Of a DNA stretch of 64,000 bases, positions 1-12,595 are shown piece after piece; position 1 is the first letter of the stretch, and each line of letters starts with the position of its first letter. Below the pieces are notes generated by a model. It was not told where the DNA came from, made no database searches, and saw only the letters and a program-made list of their open reading frames with translations. The DNA lies in assembly GCA_916613615.1 (NCBI GenBank), contig OU744731.1, positions 57,604,289 to 57,668,288 of the forward strand, read 5' to 3'. This DNA is from Steromphala cineraria (Eukaryota > Mollusca > Gastropoda > Trochida > Trochidae). The translations under genes and the position numbers were made by a program.

Positions 1-3000
1 ATTATTTTCAAATATAAATAAGCAAAATAAAAAGACCCTTTGTGTGAGTACCAGAACAATGGACACTAGTAATTGGTTTCAGAAGTAAATATAGACTATT
101 GTCCTTACTGCTGACCTCTTGTTCTATATCGATGATTCCGCTCAAAGGATTGCTTGTTTCCGCTTCCTCCCTGTGGAATGTTGGTCATGCAATGATCAAT
201 CAATTCCTGACAACTTTAAACAGAACATTCGGTGATGCATACAATATCAGTTCATAGACATCAGCATTGGTATAAGAATATGGGTACATAGTCATTTAGA
301 ATTTATGTATTTTTCATTTGTTTGATACATAGTTATTAATGCTCTAACAATAATCTGAATCGTTCGCATACTCACAAATAATTGTTTTCTGGAGTCTCCG
401 TAGGGTACCGTCTCATTTGAGTGTCAACAACTTTGGATCATTTGTTGAAAGAGAGACGTATCTCATTAAAAAAGCAAAATAGCAACTTTGTTAAATACTT
501 TCAAAATGTGTGAATTCCATGCCAAAAAAGTGTTCATTGCAAAGTTTTTCTATCCCAAACTCTTCGAATTAAAAAGAGTTTCTACAAATATCAACAGCTA
601 ATACTACTTTGAGAATGGTTATGTGAATGCGACAACGGAAGAGCTTACAACTTTTGAAAATGGCAATTGTATGAATTAACGATCAGTTTCAATAAAGTCT
701 GACTCTGGTGTGTACAAATTACTTATGATGCCGTTTTGTAATATGGAACTGGAGTGAAGTTTAAATATTAACACAATGAGAGTCCTCCGTGTACCTGTGA
801 CTCAGGTTTGGTCTTCAGCGGTGTTTCTTATGATACTGAGATCTTCATTATATTCGTACATTAAACACTTACTTTGGGATATACATTACTTGCTTTCTGG
901 CGAATAAACCGTTTCCATGGTTTAGGCTATCATGTGTCAGACATTGATAATTTTAAATGGATTTGGATACCAAAGAATGAGTCGGTTTAGATGTTAGATG
1001 TCTGAAACTGGAGACTTTTGTGAAGATTGCTTATAATGATACAGGCACTTTTGATTATATGTGACTTGAATGCGTCTGTCTGAGAGACCTGGTTAAGATT
1101 GGATAATGAAATATCATGTTTGATAAAAGGGTATCCAGACATTGATAGATGTGGAAAGACTTTTGGATTTATTAGCACCAAAGCGAGATCTGAAAAATCA
1201 AACCAAAAAGCCTTTTCTTATCAGATTACAGTTTTTTTGGGAATGAATCTTAAAGTCGTAAACATCTTGTTAAAATTGTATAAACTAACATTGTAGATTT
1301 GTATCTGTAAAACTTTAGTTTTATCTGCGTAAAGGTGTAATGGTTTTACCAAAAATAAACTTGAAGTAGCAAATGCTTAGTTTGGCATGACAAGGATTTT
1401 TCAACTCATCTTACGTTGCTTTTCCCTGTTATCTAAAAAATTAAACCTTTTATGGTAATATCACTAAGCTTGCAACATGTGATATAATTGTATAACATGA
1501 TCTAGTTTTCTTAATGAATGAACATTTCATTTCATACTGCACATTAAATCGAAGCCTCACAAATTTGCTGAAAGTACACGACTGGGTTCTACTGCATTAA
1601 ATATTGAAGCAAACCACGCACATCATGCACATCAACTCAAAGCAAACAAACCTAGCGAAATTCAATGCGTAGACGTTTCAGATATTCTTACATACCAAAC
1701 GTCACATCATCACATGATATATGTTTTAATGTAGAGTGATTCGACATAAGTCCGGAATGCCCTTAGCTTTACAACATCCTGGATATGATGGGATCTCATT
1801 GCTACATGCATTGTTCAATTTTGCACATTGTTCTTGATGCCTATGGTGTTTCAGACTAAGCCATTGGAAATTAATATTCTGAATAATCAAGATTTATTAT
1901 TATTTACGCAGGAGGTTGTTGTTGATGAAATAATCGTCTTGATAACACCCTTGATAAATCGATTAGAACCATATATGAAAACCTTTACACGTGAAAATGA
2001 TATAAAGATGCCGATAGTATGAATGATATCGTAAAACCGATGACAGTAAAAGCATGTGACGTTTTAAGGGAGGACGAATAGTACATTTCACCTATACCAG
2101 AATACTGAACAGTGCTCCCATGAAAATAGCGCTACATGTACGTACATCATAACTTAGATATATGAAGGACTCATATTCTGTCTCACCATTAGATTTACAT
2201 GATCTTAGCCTGAATATATCCTGAATATTGTGATGCGTTAGTATCACAATCGCCAAAAGATCGAATATGCCATATTTATTTAAATAGAAACCGATATAAG
2301 CTACATATTACCAAAAGTGCGGATTTGATGAATATTCCCGTGATGGGAGGTTCAACTTGAGTTTAGTTTGATTGCAGGTAATACCAAAGGCACTCTACAC
2401 ATACCTTCCACGTCAAGTTAAAACTAATCAATGTTTTTAGTTAGGAGACAAGAAAGTATATGTATGTTTATCCAAGAGGGAAAACACTAGTTACTCCGTC
2501 AATGATTTAGTGTAGTCATTGACTGTACCTCATTTGGTATAAATTGTGATCTCAAATGAGTAAACATGTTGTTGCTTGTTTCAGATGAAGCCTTTGAAAT
2601 TCCCACTGTGAATAATTAGCATAATTTTATTTGCTGCTTTTCTTCTCAAGCAATCTTAAAACATTACATGTAAGGGATTCAAACAGGAAAACAATCAGCT
2701 GTATATTTGACATTTCTTATCTTTATGGGAAAAATGTTTTCATAATACTGATTATCATCTCAAAATTGGTAATCATTCAAAATAATTGATGCAGTTAAAG
2801 TGGCATCAAATATTTTATATCCTTCCTTAAGATTTAACTTTATCTGGATGCTGTGCCTATGCATTGATTTCAAACTTATCGAAAAATACTGATTTCTCCC
2901 TTGATGCTAAATACGTTTTTTATAAATAAAGTAATGATCTTTGTCCGTAGAGATTGTTGAATCTGATTATTAACAAACATGTCATCAATACATATTTGCA

Positions 3001-5390
3001 CTGCATTGTTCACTTGATTCAGATTAAAATGATTTTAAAGGCATTGCATTTCCTTATTTGCCGTATCAAAAGGGAGAGGAAATTTGTTATGTTATTAGAA
3101 TTTTTTTTTTTTCAATCAATTTGGAAATTATGAAAATTCTATCAATATAAACATAAAAGGTAACGCTGTATGAACTTTTCAACAACTTTTGGTTGATATT
3201 TAATCTGTCTGGAACTTATCTAATAATGTTTCCCAACAATAAGAGCAAAGTTTAACGTTAAGCATTCCACGACAAATAATGAAACAAGCCTTCAGATGCC
3301 GATGGATTGCACAAGTATATGAGGTATTACAATTGATGATAAAGTTCGTTATTAATAATTGATGATAAAGTTTGTTATTAATAATTGACAATATAATATT
3401 GTAGAGTAAAGTACATGGCATTGTGCACAATACTTTTCTGAAGAAGTGAATAATGTACTTGGTGAACATGAATAAGTCATTCTATTCTTTTTTTTTCATT
3501 TGTAACTTGTTACATTAGAATGATTAAAACCATTCTAAGTTTATCAGCTAACAGAACATAGTTTAACATCAGTATGACAAATGACGAACAGAGCCATCAT
3601 ATGTTGTGTTAGTTATGAAGTTTGACATATGGCGATAAAGTTAGTTCCTGCGTTTAAAAAAATGAGTAAAACAACTGTGATAATTTACATCTCAGTGTTA
3701 GAAATTTTGAAAAAAGCATATGAATTGTAAACACTTCGTTACTTATATATGAGCATGCTTGATAACGATGCAAAAAAATCTACCAAAACGTCCCAAAAGG
3801 GTAAAGAAGTTGTCATCTATAAAACCCTCATTTCTTACGTTGCAGTGATCAAACCCAAATATTGTTGAATTAGGCTACTTGACAGCCACTCACATCATAC
3901 CTAGACCATGTTGCTAAGAGTTTCCTCAAAAGTTTGTACAAAATACGGTATAATCAAACAAACGTTGTCAATTTTTCTCTTTATTAGTTACTTACATGTA
4001 TGATGGTTGATTTTGTTATCAGTTTCGTAATAACATTTACGATGATGTACTTATTTGGTTGCTGTCGATTGTATTCCATTAACTCCCTTGCATGTTTGTA
4101 TATCAGTCTGGCATCTATCATTTGAAAAAACTGCCCCTTTTACTTACTTCCACTGTATTATCTCTAATTTCATGATTTTCGTCAAGACCTTTCTGAATAG
4201 ATCTTATGAAAAGGTGTTGTTAATATTATCATTTTCATTGGAAAATAACATTAGGTTGTTCATAAGATGCAGAAAGTAGAAAATATATACTATCATCCAT
4301 CTTTTAACTGAGTATGACTGAGACTGATAACAAAGAAAAATATAATGCTCATTGCTATGTTTTACATTGGAAGTGCAAATTATACATACAGTAGTCATCG
4401 TTATTATCTATGTTATACTAAACCCTTTGTAGACCAAATCCCTGTGTCTTTATTCCTTTCTCCATTGTGGAAACATCCTGATTAAACTTCTTAACAACGG
4501 GTGAGATTTCTTGCATTTTACCTTAAAGAATTCTCAAGTGAACAATTCAGGCTGGGTGATGTTTATGTTTGCTTGTTGGATCTCCTGTATGTAGACCTCA
4601 TCTGCTTCGTACGGATATGTCAGTACTTAATCAAAAAGAATTCACATAGACTTAATGCTATTCCAGTCGTTAAACTCTGAACAAACAATCATGGAACTTT
4701 AACTGGGTTTATTAACTACTACAAATATAAACTAACTTGGGGACTCTCATCACACACTCTGTCATGAAAACATATAAATACAATTATCATAGGAATTATA
4801 TGATTGCTCTGTTAGTTCTATTAATGTAATTATTTTCAAAGATAGCATTCACATTCATATTAATGTGGGGTCCTAGGATAGGTTTACGGAGGAACTCCGG
4901 ATATAAGGATATAAGAGACGTGAGGTCAAGGAGTAAGAATGGCTTATGAATGTTTCGGGGGGAGGGGGGGGAGTAATCTCTATAGTAAGAATAGGAAAGG
5001 AAATTGAATTTTGTTTTACTATAACATGTGAACAAGTGTAAATTGATGTGTTATGCTTTAAATGTTTTTGTAATAAAAATCGTGAAAATTTAAATTTTAA
5101 TTTATTTAAAAGATGTACCTGAGAGTTTCATCCCAAAAGAGTTCATTTCTAATAAAAACTAAAGGCAAGTAAGTTATAGACAAGTGATAACCAAGAACAT
5201 GACACTATCTTTAATTTGAAAGATATCGAAAACTATTGTTTGATGTCGCTTTCAAATCAGAATCGACGACAGGTGGACAGGTGTTATGTGAGTCTTAACT
5301 GCTGCAATTGCAACTGTTCAATAACAGCCATATAGTAACAGAAATAGTTTCAAATCAATTCATCAGCAATTCTCTTTTCTCTTATATAGG
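1..5390. other. AT-rich tract, no gene recognised
   Basis: Short open frames of 64-89 codons occur on both strands, but none shows a recognisable domain, a biased composition or flanking splice sites that would support a gene. A G-rich run lies near 4960-4975. A 26-bp tandem duplication is listed separately. The tract may be intergenic or intronic. Confidence 0.6.
3331..3382. repeat. 26-bp tandem duplication (2 copies)
   Basis: Two adjacent 26-bp units beginning AATTGATGATAAAGTT differ at one position (C/T). A third partial start (AATTGACAAT) follows. It is a simple local duplication with no sign of function. Confidence 0.8.
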
Positions 5391-5520
5391 CATTTAATAA
5401 AATGCCTTGTGTTATTTTTCAGTCATTTAGTCAAATGACCTGAAAAAAAGAAGTCATTTTGTAAAATGCCTGGTGATCAAATGACTAAATTGTTCAGGCA
5501 TGTGGCAAAATGACTGATGT
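5391..5520. repeat. hairpin-rich repeat built on CATTTxxTCAAATGAC motifs
   Basis: Within 130 bp, motifs of the form (G/A)GCATTTxxx, GTCATTT and AAATGAC or AAATGCC recur in both orientations. One is near palindromic (GTCATTTAGTCAAATGAC). Almost any pair could fold together, which is typical of decayed miniature inverted-repeat elements or small satellites. There is no coding potential. The family is unknown. Confidence 0.55.
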
Positions 5521-7602
5521 GACATATTATATTTAACATGTACATGTTACTTAATAATTTCCCTTTTATCCAAATTCAGTTCACTTAAACCCTAATTTTT
5601 AAAACATAAACTTAAACATTTTCTACCATTCAGCCTTTACAGTGAAACTTTGTATTTTAACACCAAATGCACATTTGAGATGGATAGACGGCGAGGATTT
5701 AAGCGTTTGTCAACACCAGTAATAAGTAAACCTGACAAGGCTTTAGATCCAACAGCTCAACGTCGAATCAGAACCCTGACGTTATCTAGATATTAGCCGA
5801 TTACCTACCTTAGGTTATCAAAAAACATTGATTCCCAATCTTTGATTGGAGCATAGACTTATTTTGAATTGGAAAGATTTGTTCTCCAAAGTACACTGCT
5901 CTACGGTAATTCAAGATATTTAGATAAAACCTAGTTTGTTGAGTGGCTGACGTTTTGGGTTTCAAAGTGACAGATTAATAAAGTGATCACATGAGAATAG
6001 TAACAAATGTTAACAAATGCAAGACTATCTCAATGCAACTCAAGGTAGAGGTTTAAAGTGAACTAACCCTATTGGTAAAGTACAGGAGGTTGTTCTCTTT
6101 ACAGGAGGGGATTACCCTCTAAAAAACTAAGGGCACTTTGAAATAACTATTGATAAATAACATACAGCCAGAAAAGTGCTTCATTACCAGTTTATAGTGA
6201 TTCATCACCCGCCTCAAGGAAATATTGTAAATAAATTCAAATCTAAGAAAGTCAGAAATATTTTGAAATCCTCATGCATTCTTTTTGCATTTGGTTATAT
6301 TATAAATGATCATGAGGCATATTATTAGAAAAAAACCTAAATGTCAGCATTTGTTGAAGATTGCCGTAGCGTTCATTCACCGGTTATCTATGCTTAATGT
6401 GCTTTACTTAACTACATTGTTACATTAATAAGGTTAGCGTCCCTGTTTCCTATCAACATTTGTTGATAACAATCTATCAATGTGAACAACATTTGATGCA
6501 TTTAAATTGACATTTAACCATTGCTAGTGTAGTTGGTAATAATAAGTTGGTTATTTGGTTATTATTGTCCTGAACAAATATTGTGGTATACCATGAATTA
6601 GGTTATACAAAAAAATAGATGTGCCTAACTTTTATCTCGAGTGATAATTTTCGTCAGAATTCTATAAAAGACTCACAATGTTTATTGTGACTTTGTTGAA
6701 AGAAATTGAAACGATTTGGCTTTTGTTTTGTGATTCGTGCAAAATAGACATACGGAACTTAAAATTCAATATCAGTCCTCATCTCGAACCTCCATGTAAA
6801 TCGAAGATACCTATACCATGAACATTATAGTATGCAATCATCTGCCAACTTCACACTTATCAAAGTGCAGTATAAAGTTCCTTCACGATAGAAGTCGGTC
6901 ACTATCAGTTTAAGCACAACCTCACAAGCAACGATAGTTATTGATGTAACGGTAGACTAAACGGTAAACTAGTATTTCTGCACATAGTAATCTTCAACAG
7001 CAGATGAGATATTAATGCATGTATGTTTGCTTATGCATAAGAGCAATGTTTGTATGGGTGAAAGTCAGCACTTTAATAAAACTGTTAACATGAATTACCC
7101 TGCAAGAAAACATTTAAAAAGTTGTTTTGTTAACACGAATAACCAAAATCGTAAATACCGATTAAGCTTAAAACAAAATATATTCAGCATTTGTATCTGT
7201 ATATATCTAAACTCTGATCGAATAAACGTTTTTGTCCTGTAAAAGTAATATCATCATTGAATGTGTTTGTAATGCATCGATAACCATAATCTTGTTTCAT
7301 GAAACTAATATTCTATCTTGAACATTGAAACTGTCGACTAACAGTAGACAGAAGTAGGCTTTGAAATACACTCGAAGTAAAATCATACAGATAAAGACAA
7401 GTTTCATTGATGATATTGAAGATCAACCGGTAAGCAGAACTAGTGCTTTAACTATTCGCAGCATCTGAAATGGAATTTACATTCACCAGTTTACAATCTA
7501 GTTTATGTTTTATGAACAATATGGATCATAACTGTCTATATTTGTTTGCGGATAATTATAATAATGTATTTCTTCAATAGGAAAAACGTTGACTCCCATA
7601 GG
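5521..7602. other. AT-rich tract, no gene recognised
   Basis: No open frame in this stretch shows a recognisable motif, and I see no clear repeat or RNA gene. The tract ends where LINE-like coding sequence becomes visible near 7603. Confidence 0.55.
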
Positions 7603-8942
7603 TCACCTTACACATATTATCTCCCCACAAAGGTAGATCAAGTCATGAAAATGTATGGCCCTAATGTGGACAGCCCTTCATTTTATGAGAATATTTTTAA
7701 TATTGTTGCAGAATTCGATTCTGATTATTGTTCTATCTTTGGTGATTGGAACCTTGTTCAAAACATCGAGTTGGACTTATTTAATTATAAACACGTAAAT
7801 AACCAAAAAGCAAGAGAAGTTATATTGTCATTTATTGAAGAATACAATACTATTGATCCATGGCGCTACTTAAACCCAAACATTAAACGATATACTTGGA
7901 GACAAACAAAACCCATCAAACAATCAAGATTGGATTTTTCCTATTGTCAAGAGATTTAGAACCGTCCATCGAAAATGCAGATATTGAACCCGCGTATAAA
8001 TCTGATCATTCAATAACCTGGGTCGTTTTGAAATTAAAAGAGTTGAAAGTGGAAAAGGTTTTTTGAAATTTAATAACTCGTTTCTCTACGATAAAAACTA
8101 CGTTAAAGAAGTTAAGAATATTGTTAATACCACAAAGCAACAATACCAACTAGGATCAGATGATACAGGAAAAGCACTGTTTGAAATAAACGATTAATTG
8201 TTTTTTGAAATGCTACTTATCATGATAAGAGGTTTCACAATCAAATATTCATCGGAACGAAAAATGAAAATGGAAAAAACCGAAAATGAAGAAATCAAAT
8301 CACTAGAGGATTTGAATCAAACATTAGACAATAGTCGTAGCACTGATGAAAAAGAGGCAATATTAAAGGAAATAAATAAAGCTATTCTTAAGATGGAAAA
8401 TATAATTAGCGTAAAACTGAAGGTGTGATAATGAGGTCCAAATGTAAATGGAAGGAAAAAAGAGAAAAACAGACAAATTATTTTCTAACGTTAGAAAAAA
8501 GAAACTTAAAAAATAAGTCGATAACGAAACTACAAACAAGAGAAAACAAAATAATAACAAACACAAAAGAAATAATAAAGGAAACAAGTACCTACTATAC
8601 AAATATTTATACAAAACAAACCTGTTTGCAAATTAATTTAGAAGAACACTTTAAAAACTGTGAGGTCCCAAAACTCAGTGACTCTGATAAATACATGCTC
8701 GAAGGGGAATTAAAGTATGAGGAAGTTTTAGAATCACTAAGAAATATGAAAAATGAAAAAAGTCCCGGCCCATCGGGTTTCACAGTAGAATTCTTCAAAT
8801 TATTTTGGTTGGACTTGCATATCTATTTGATCAGATCTTTAAACTTGTCATAAGACATATAAGTTATCAATCAGTCAGAAACAGGGCCTAATAACATGTA
8901 TACCAAAAAAAAGAATAAACCAAAACAGTTTTAAAAATATAG
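7603..8942 (+). pseudogene. L1/Tx1-like non-LTR retrotransposon ORF2 fragment (endonuclease to start of reverse transcriptase)
   Basis: This is a broken ORF2 of a LINE. The first open part (to 7959) has the apurinic endonuclease pattern: YGPN, then FGDWNLVQNIELD, later YTWRQTKP and SRLDF, the order seen in endonuclease-type LINEs. The frame then shifts. SDHSITWV and KFNNSFLYDKNYVKEVK follow at 7998-8130, then IRGFTIKYSSERK, CKWKEKREKQTNYFLTLEKR and, at 8755-8815, the region MKNEKSPGPSGFTVEFFK that begins the reverse transcriptase. These phrases are characteristic of the L1/Tx1 group. The frame breaks again near 8853; a trace of QGLITCIPK can be read before all homology stops where the next repeat begins. 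The catalytic FADD-type region, the C-terminus and the 3' end are missing. Several frameshifts and stops make it dead. Confidence 0.88.
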
Positions 8943-10175
8943 AGCCATTGGCTCTGTAGCTCATCAGGCTTCATCATCAATTATGCTGTAGAGTGTGGCC
9001 AATGTGATTCCCCCTTTGTAGAGGCAACAAGGGCACCAATCATAAAATTAAGTACATAGGCGACAAGTTTTAGTTTTCTAGGCCTTATACTTCAGGAGAA
9101 GAAGATGAAAATAGATTTGCAGGACGTTCCTGTTACCTTTATTAGGGGCAACAGGGCCACCAAAGCTACAATTTATAATCCTCACTCGTCAAGGAGTCTG
9201 TACACAAAGTTTAAGCTTTCTAGGCCATATGGTTCTGGAGAAGAAGATGAAAATAGGTTTTTAGGGCGTGGCCCCTTTGGCCCTTATTAGGGGTCACAGG
9301 GCCACCAAAGCTACAATTTATAACCTTCACCAGTCAAGGAGTCTGCAAACAAAGTTTCAGCTTTCTAGACCTCATTGTTCTGGAGAAGAAGATGAAAATA
9401 GGTTTTAAGGGCATGGTATCTGTGGCCCTTATTAGGGGTCACATGGCAACCAAAGCTACACTTTATAATCCTCACTAGCCAAGGAGTCTGTTCACAAAGT
9501 TTCAGCTTTCTAGGCCTTATGCTAATGGAGAAGAAGATGAAAATAGGTTTTAAGGGCATGGTATCTGTGGCCCTTATTAGGGGCAACTGGGCCACCAAAG
9601 ATACAATTTATAATCCTCACTAGCCAAGGATGTCTGTACACAAAGTTTCAGCTTTCTAGGCCTTATGGTTCTTGAGAAGAAGATGAAAATAGGTTTTTAG
9701 GGCGTGGCCCCTGTGGCCCTTATTAGGGGTCACAGGGCCACCAAAGCTACATTTTATAATCCTCACTCTTCAAAGAGGCTATACACAAAGTTTCAGCTTT
9801 CTAGGCCTCATGGTTCTGGAGAAGAAGATGAAAAAAGGCTTTTAGGGCGTGGCCCCTGTGGCCCTTATTAGGGGTCACAGGGCTACCAAAGCTACAATGT
9901 ATAAACCTCACTAGCCAAGGAGTCTGTACACACAGTTTCAGCTTTTTAGGTCTTATTGTTCTGGAGAAGAAGATGAAAATAGTTTTTTAGGGCGTGGCCC
10001 CTGTGGCCCTTATAAGGGGTCACAGGGATACCAAAGCTACAATTTATAATCCCCACTAGCCAAGGCGTCTGTACACAAAGGTTCAGCTTTCTAGGCCTTA
10101 TGGTTCTGGAGAAGAGGTCGAAATTCCACAAAATTTACGGACGGACGGATGGACGGATGGACATACACACAGGTG
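8941..10175. mobile_element. 'pearl'/Helitron-like element with eight ~145-bp core repeats
   Basis: It starts with a short hairpin-like end (AGAGCCATTGGCTCTGTAGC then TCATCAGG). A ~145-bp unit follows about eight times; GAGAAGAAGATGAAAA recurs near 9095, 9237, 9382, 9530, 9676, 9821 and 9965, with a variant near 10110. Each unit carries a GGGGTCACAGGGCCACC segment. The array ends in an ACGG/ATGG run (10138-10161). This layout (unique left end, core tandem units, ACGG microsatellite) is what is known for bivalve pearl-type Helitron-derived elements; that assignment is inference. Small open frames inside the units are by-products of repetition. It abuts the truncated LINE exactly, so it may have inserted into it. 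Confidence 0.7.
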
Positions 10176-10441
10176 AACCCTTATGCATTTTTTTTCATGT
10201 GGGGTTACATTTCAGTACAAACCTACTTAAAGAGGTTCATATTCAGAATACATACGTAAGTAGCAATACGGGGTTTGAAATACAGTAACCCCACATAGTT
10301 GTTGGAAAAAACTGCATAAGCCATGGACGGGATAACTACACAAGCCATGGACTTATTCTGCATAAGCAATGACTAGATAAAACTTATTATATTGAAGATG
10401 TATTACTCTTGAGAACATATGAAACATAATATATACTTTAA

Positions 10442-10844
10442 AGGGGCAGTAGCACGTTTTTTGCAAAAAATATTTTTTCAAATTTCCCATTTATAATGAT
10501 ATTTAATGTCATTTAAATTAACTTTAGAGGGTAAAACATCTTATTACACAAACCAATTATCTGTAGTGGTAAAAACTATGTTGCCTATAAAGTAAAAATT
10601 GCATGGCGGCCATTTTATTGTGAACACAATTTATGATTTTATTACAAATTATTATAAATTAATAAAATATAAATTATTACAAATTATTTTTATTACAAAA
10701 CCGATTCCCATGGCTTTACAGAAACATGTACACTCATTTTAAACTTTATTTTCCGAAGAGAGAAGGATGTTTTACTATTGGAGAAATTATTTTTCAAATA
10801 CATTTCATCAACTTATTTGAGCGAAAAAACGTGCTACTGCCCCT
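10442..10844. mobile_element. TTAA-flanked miniature inverted-repeat element, copy 1 (403 bp)
   Basis: Terminal inverted repeats AGGGGCAGTAGCACGTTTTT and their complement are bounded on both sides by TTAA (10438-10441 and 10845-10848). The interior is AT-rich with a conserved GGCGGCCATTTT core and no coding capacity. It shares ends and core with the copies at 29634-29986 and 63363-63713, but has about 45 bp of extra A/T-rich sequence (near 10635-10690). TTAA target duplications are known for piggyBac-type transposases; mobilisation by such an enzyme is inferred. Confidence 0.85.
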
Positions 10845-10848
10845 TTAA

Positions 10849-12595
10849 GAACATCGACTAGATAACTGCCCTTTACGTCGGTGAATAATAACTATTGATG
10901 ATATTGACGATATTGACTGATAAGGACCCCAGTGAAATATATTTTTGGATACTTTTATTTGTTTTATTTACCTTTTATAAACTAGGTCTAAACAATAAAT
11001 CTGTAATTGTTGTAAGAAAGAAAAATTAAAATATACTTTGGGTCAAATACTACTCTAGGCTGACATTCTACAGTTGAGTGGGGATAAAAAGAACATGTGT
11101 CCAAACTATCTATTTGGAACTATAAAGAAGTGAGTGTTCTTAGTTTCAAACTTTTAAGGGAGAGAGTCCATGAATGTGATGAGAGTGCACCCTTGCCAAA
11201 ATAATTGCATAATAACCCAGGTTCATATTTGACTTTAAACAATTGTCATTTAAGCAACACAACACCTGATTCGCTTCAATTCTTTATTCAAACAAATTGA
11301 GAGTGAATTCAGTATGAGTCAATGATAATGAAACTAAAACATCCTATTATCTTATGCATGATTTGTCTATCAGATTAAACCCATAAAGTACTAAATGACA
11401 GTGCTCTTGGTATATGACAGTATCTTTTACCTGCTTGAAATTACCATAACCGTCCCTTAAGAATATTGCTTACAAGAGTTTAAAATAATCACTTAAAATG
11501 TCAAATAAACAACTTTGATGGGCCAAAGGCATCTATGAACACTTCCACATAACACTGTTTGTAAACAAATGTTATTATTAAAAATGGAGCCTTATTTCAT
11601 GAAATGATCTTAGTAGAAAAAGCCTTGAAAAGGGGGTTGTGAAAATCGTTTTAAAAAAATACAATGAATACAAAATTAGTTTGTGGTCAACATAGGGTTT
11701 CAGCATCATAATGCTTTTCTGACATTAGTAGAAATCAAGATAAGATCAAAACATGAACTCTTCAATAGACCTTTCCCTGTAAACTCATGCCACAAGCCTA
11801 AACCTTTAAGTTATCGGAGGGAGGGTATAGTAACAGCAGTAAAAACTACAGCGACTCCTTGGGTTTTTTCGACAGTCTCATATAAAGTTAAGTTGACTTA
11901 GAAAATATTGATATTTTAACCAAATAATTTCAAATTGTAATTTTTTAGGTCTTTACAAGAGTTTAATTAACTTAAAAAAAAATTTCAAGCCTGTGCTAAC
12001 CTTTAAATGGCACCACTCCACTTAATCTAACCACATACACAGTTTCGTAAAAAAAAAGAAAAGTTTTTGATATATGGTCCGGAAACAAAAGCATTTAAAA
12101 AACACGGAATAATGGAATCACTAACGAAACCCCCAAAAAAGTGTCTTCCGCAAAGCTTTGTGGGTGACAAAACAAATAACTTAAAAATAGACATAGATAA
12201 ATGAATATTTAAAAATATCTAACTTTCCATTGTTCAACTTATATCAAAGTTCACACATTAAATCTAATTCTCAAACAAAATCCAGCAACCATTTTTACCT
12301 TAAATCTTAAACATGTTTGAAAAATCAATCTCTTTGAAAAAAACATGTTACCCACTTTTAGATTCCAATTAAATTATTCACTTTTATAGCTTTGCAAAGA
12401 TGCAGATCAGCAGAATTATCATGATTCAGAAAATTTCTTGTAACAGCCAAAGCTGTTTGAACAATCTTGTTCCAAAACCCACTGGGATTTAGTTCAGATA
12501 ACCTTTTCCATTAAAGGTAACAAAACAATTTAAACTTGTTTAAATGGCAAAACATCTTTCATAAAGACAGTCTTCTAACATAAAAAAGTACCAAA
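10849..12595. other. AT-rich tract, no gene recognised
   Basis: Only short open frames occur (the longest is about 72 codons, near 11683-11901), with no domain signal. The right part leads into the satellite array. No RNA gene or clear repeat was seen. Confidence 0.5.

Noticed and set aside
9105..10288. Short open frames on both strands in the ~145-bp repeats
   Set aside because: They recur with the repeat unit and have no domain; they are by-products of repetition.
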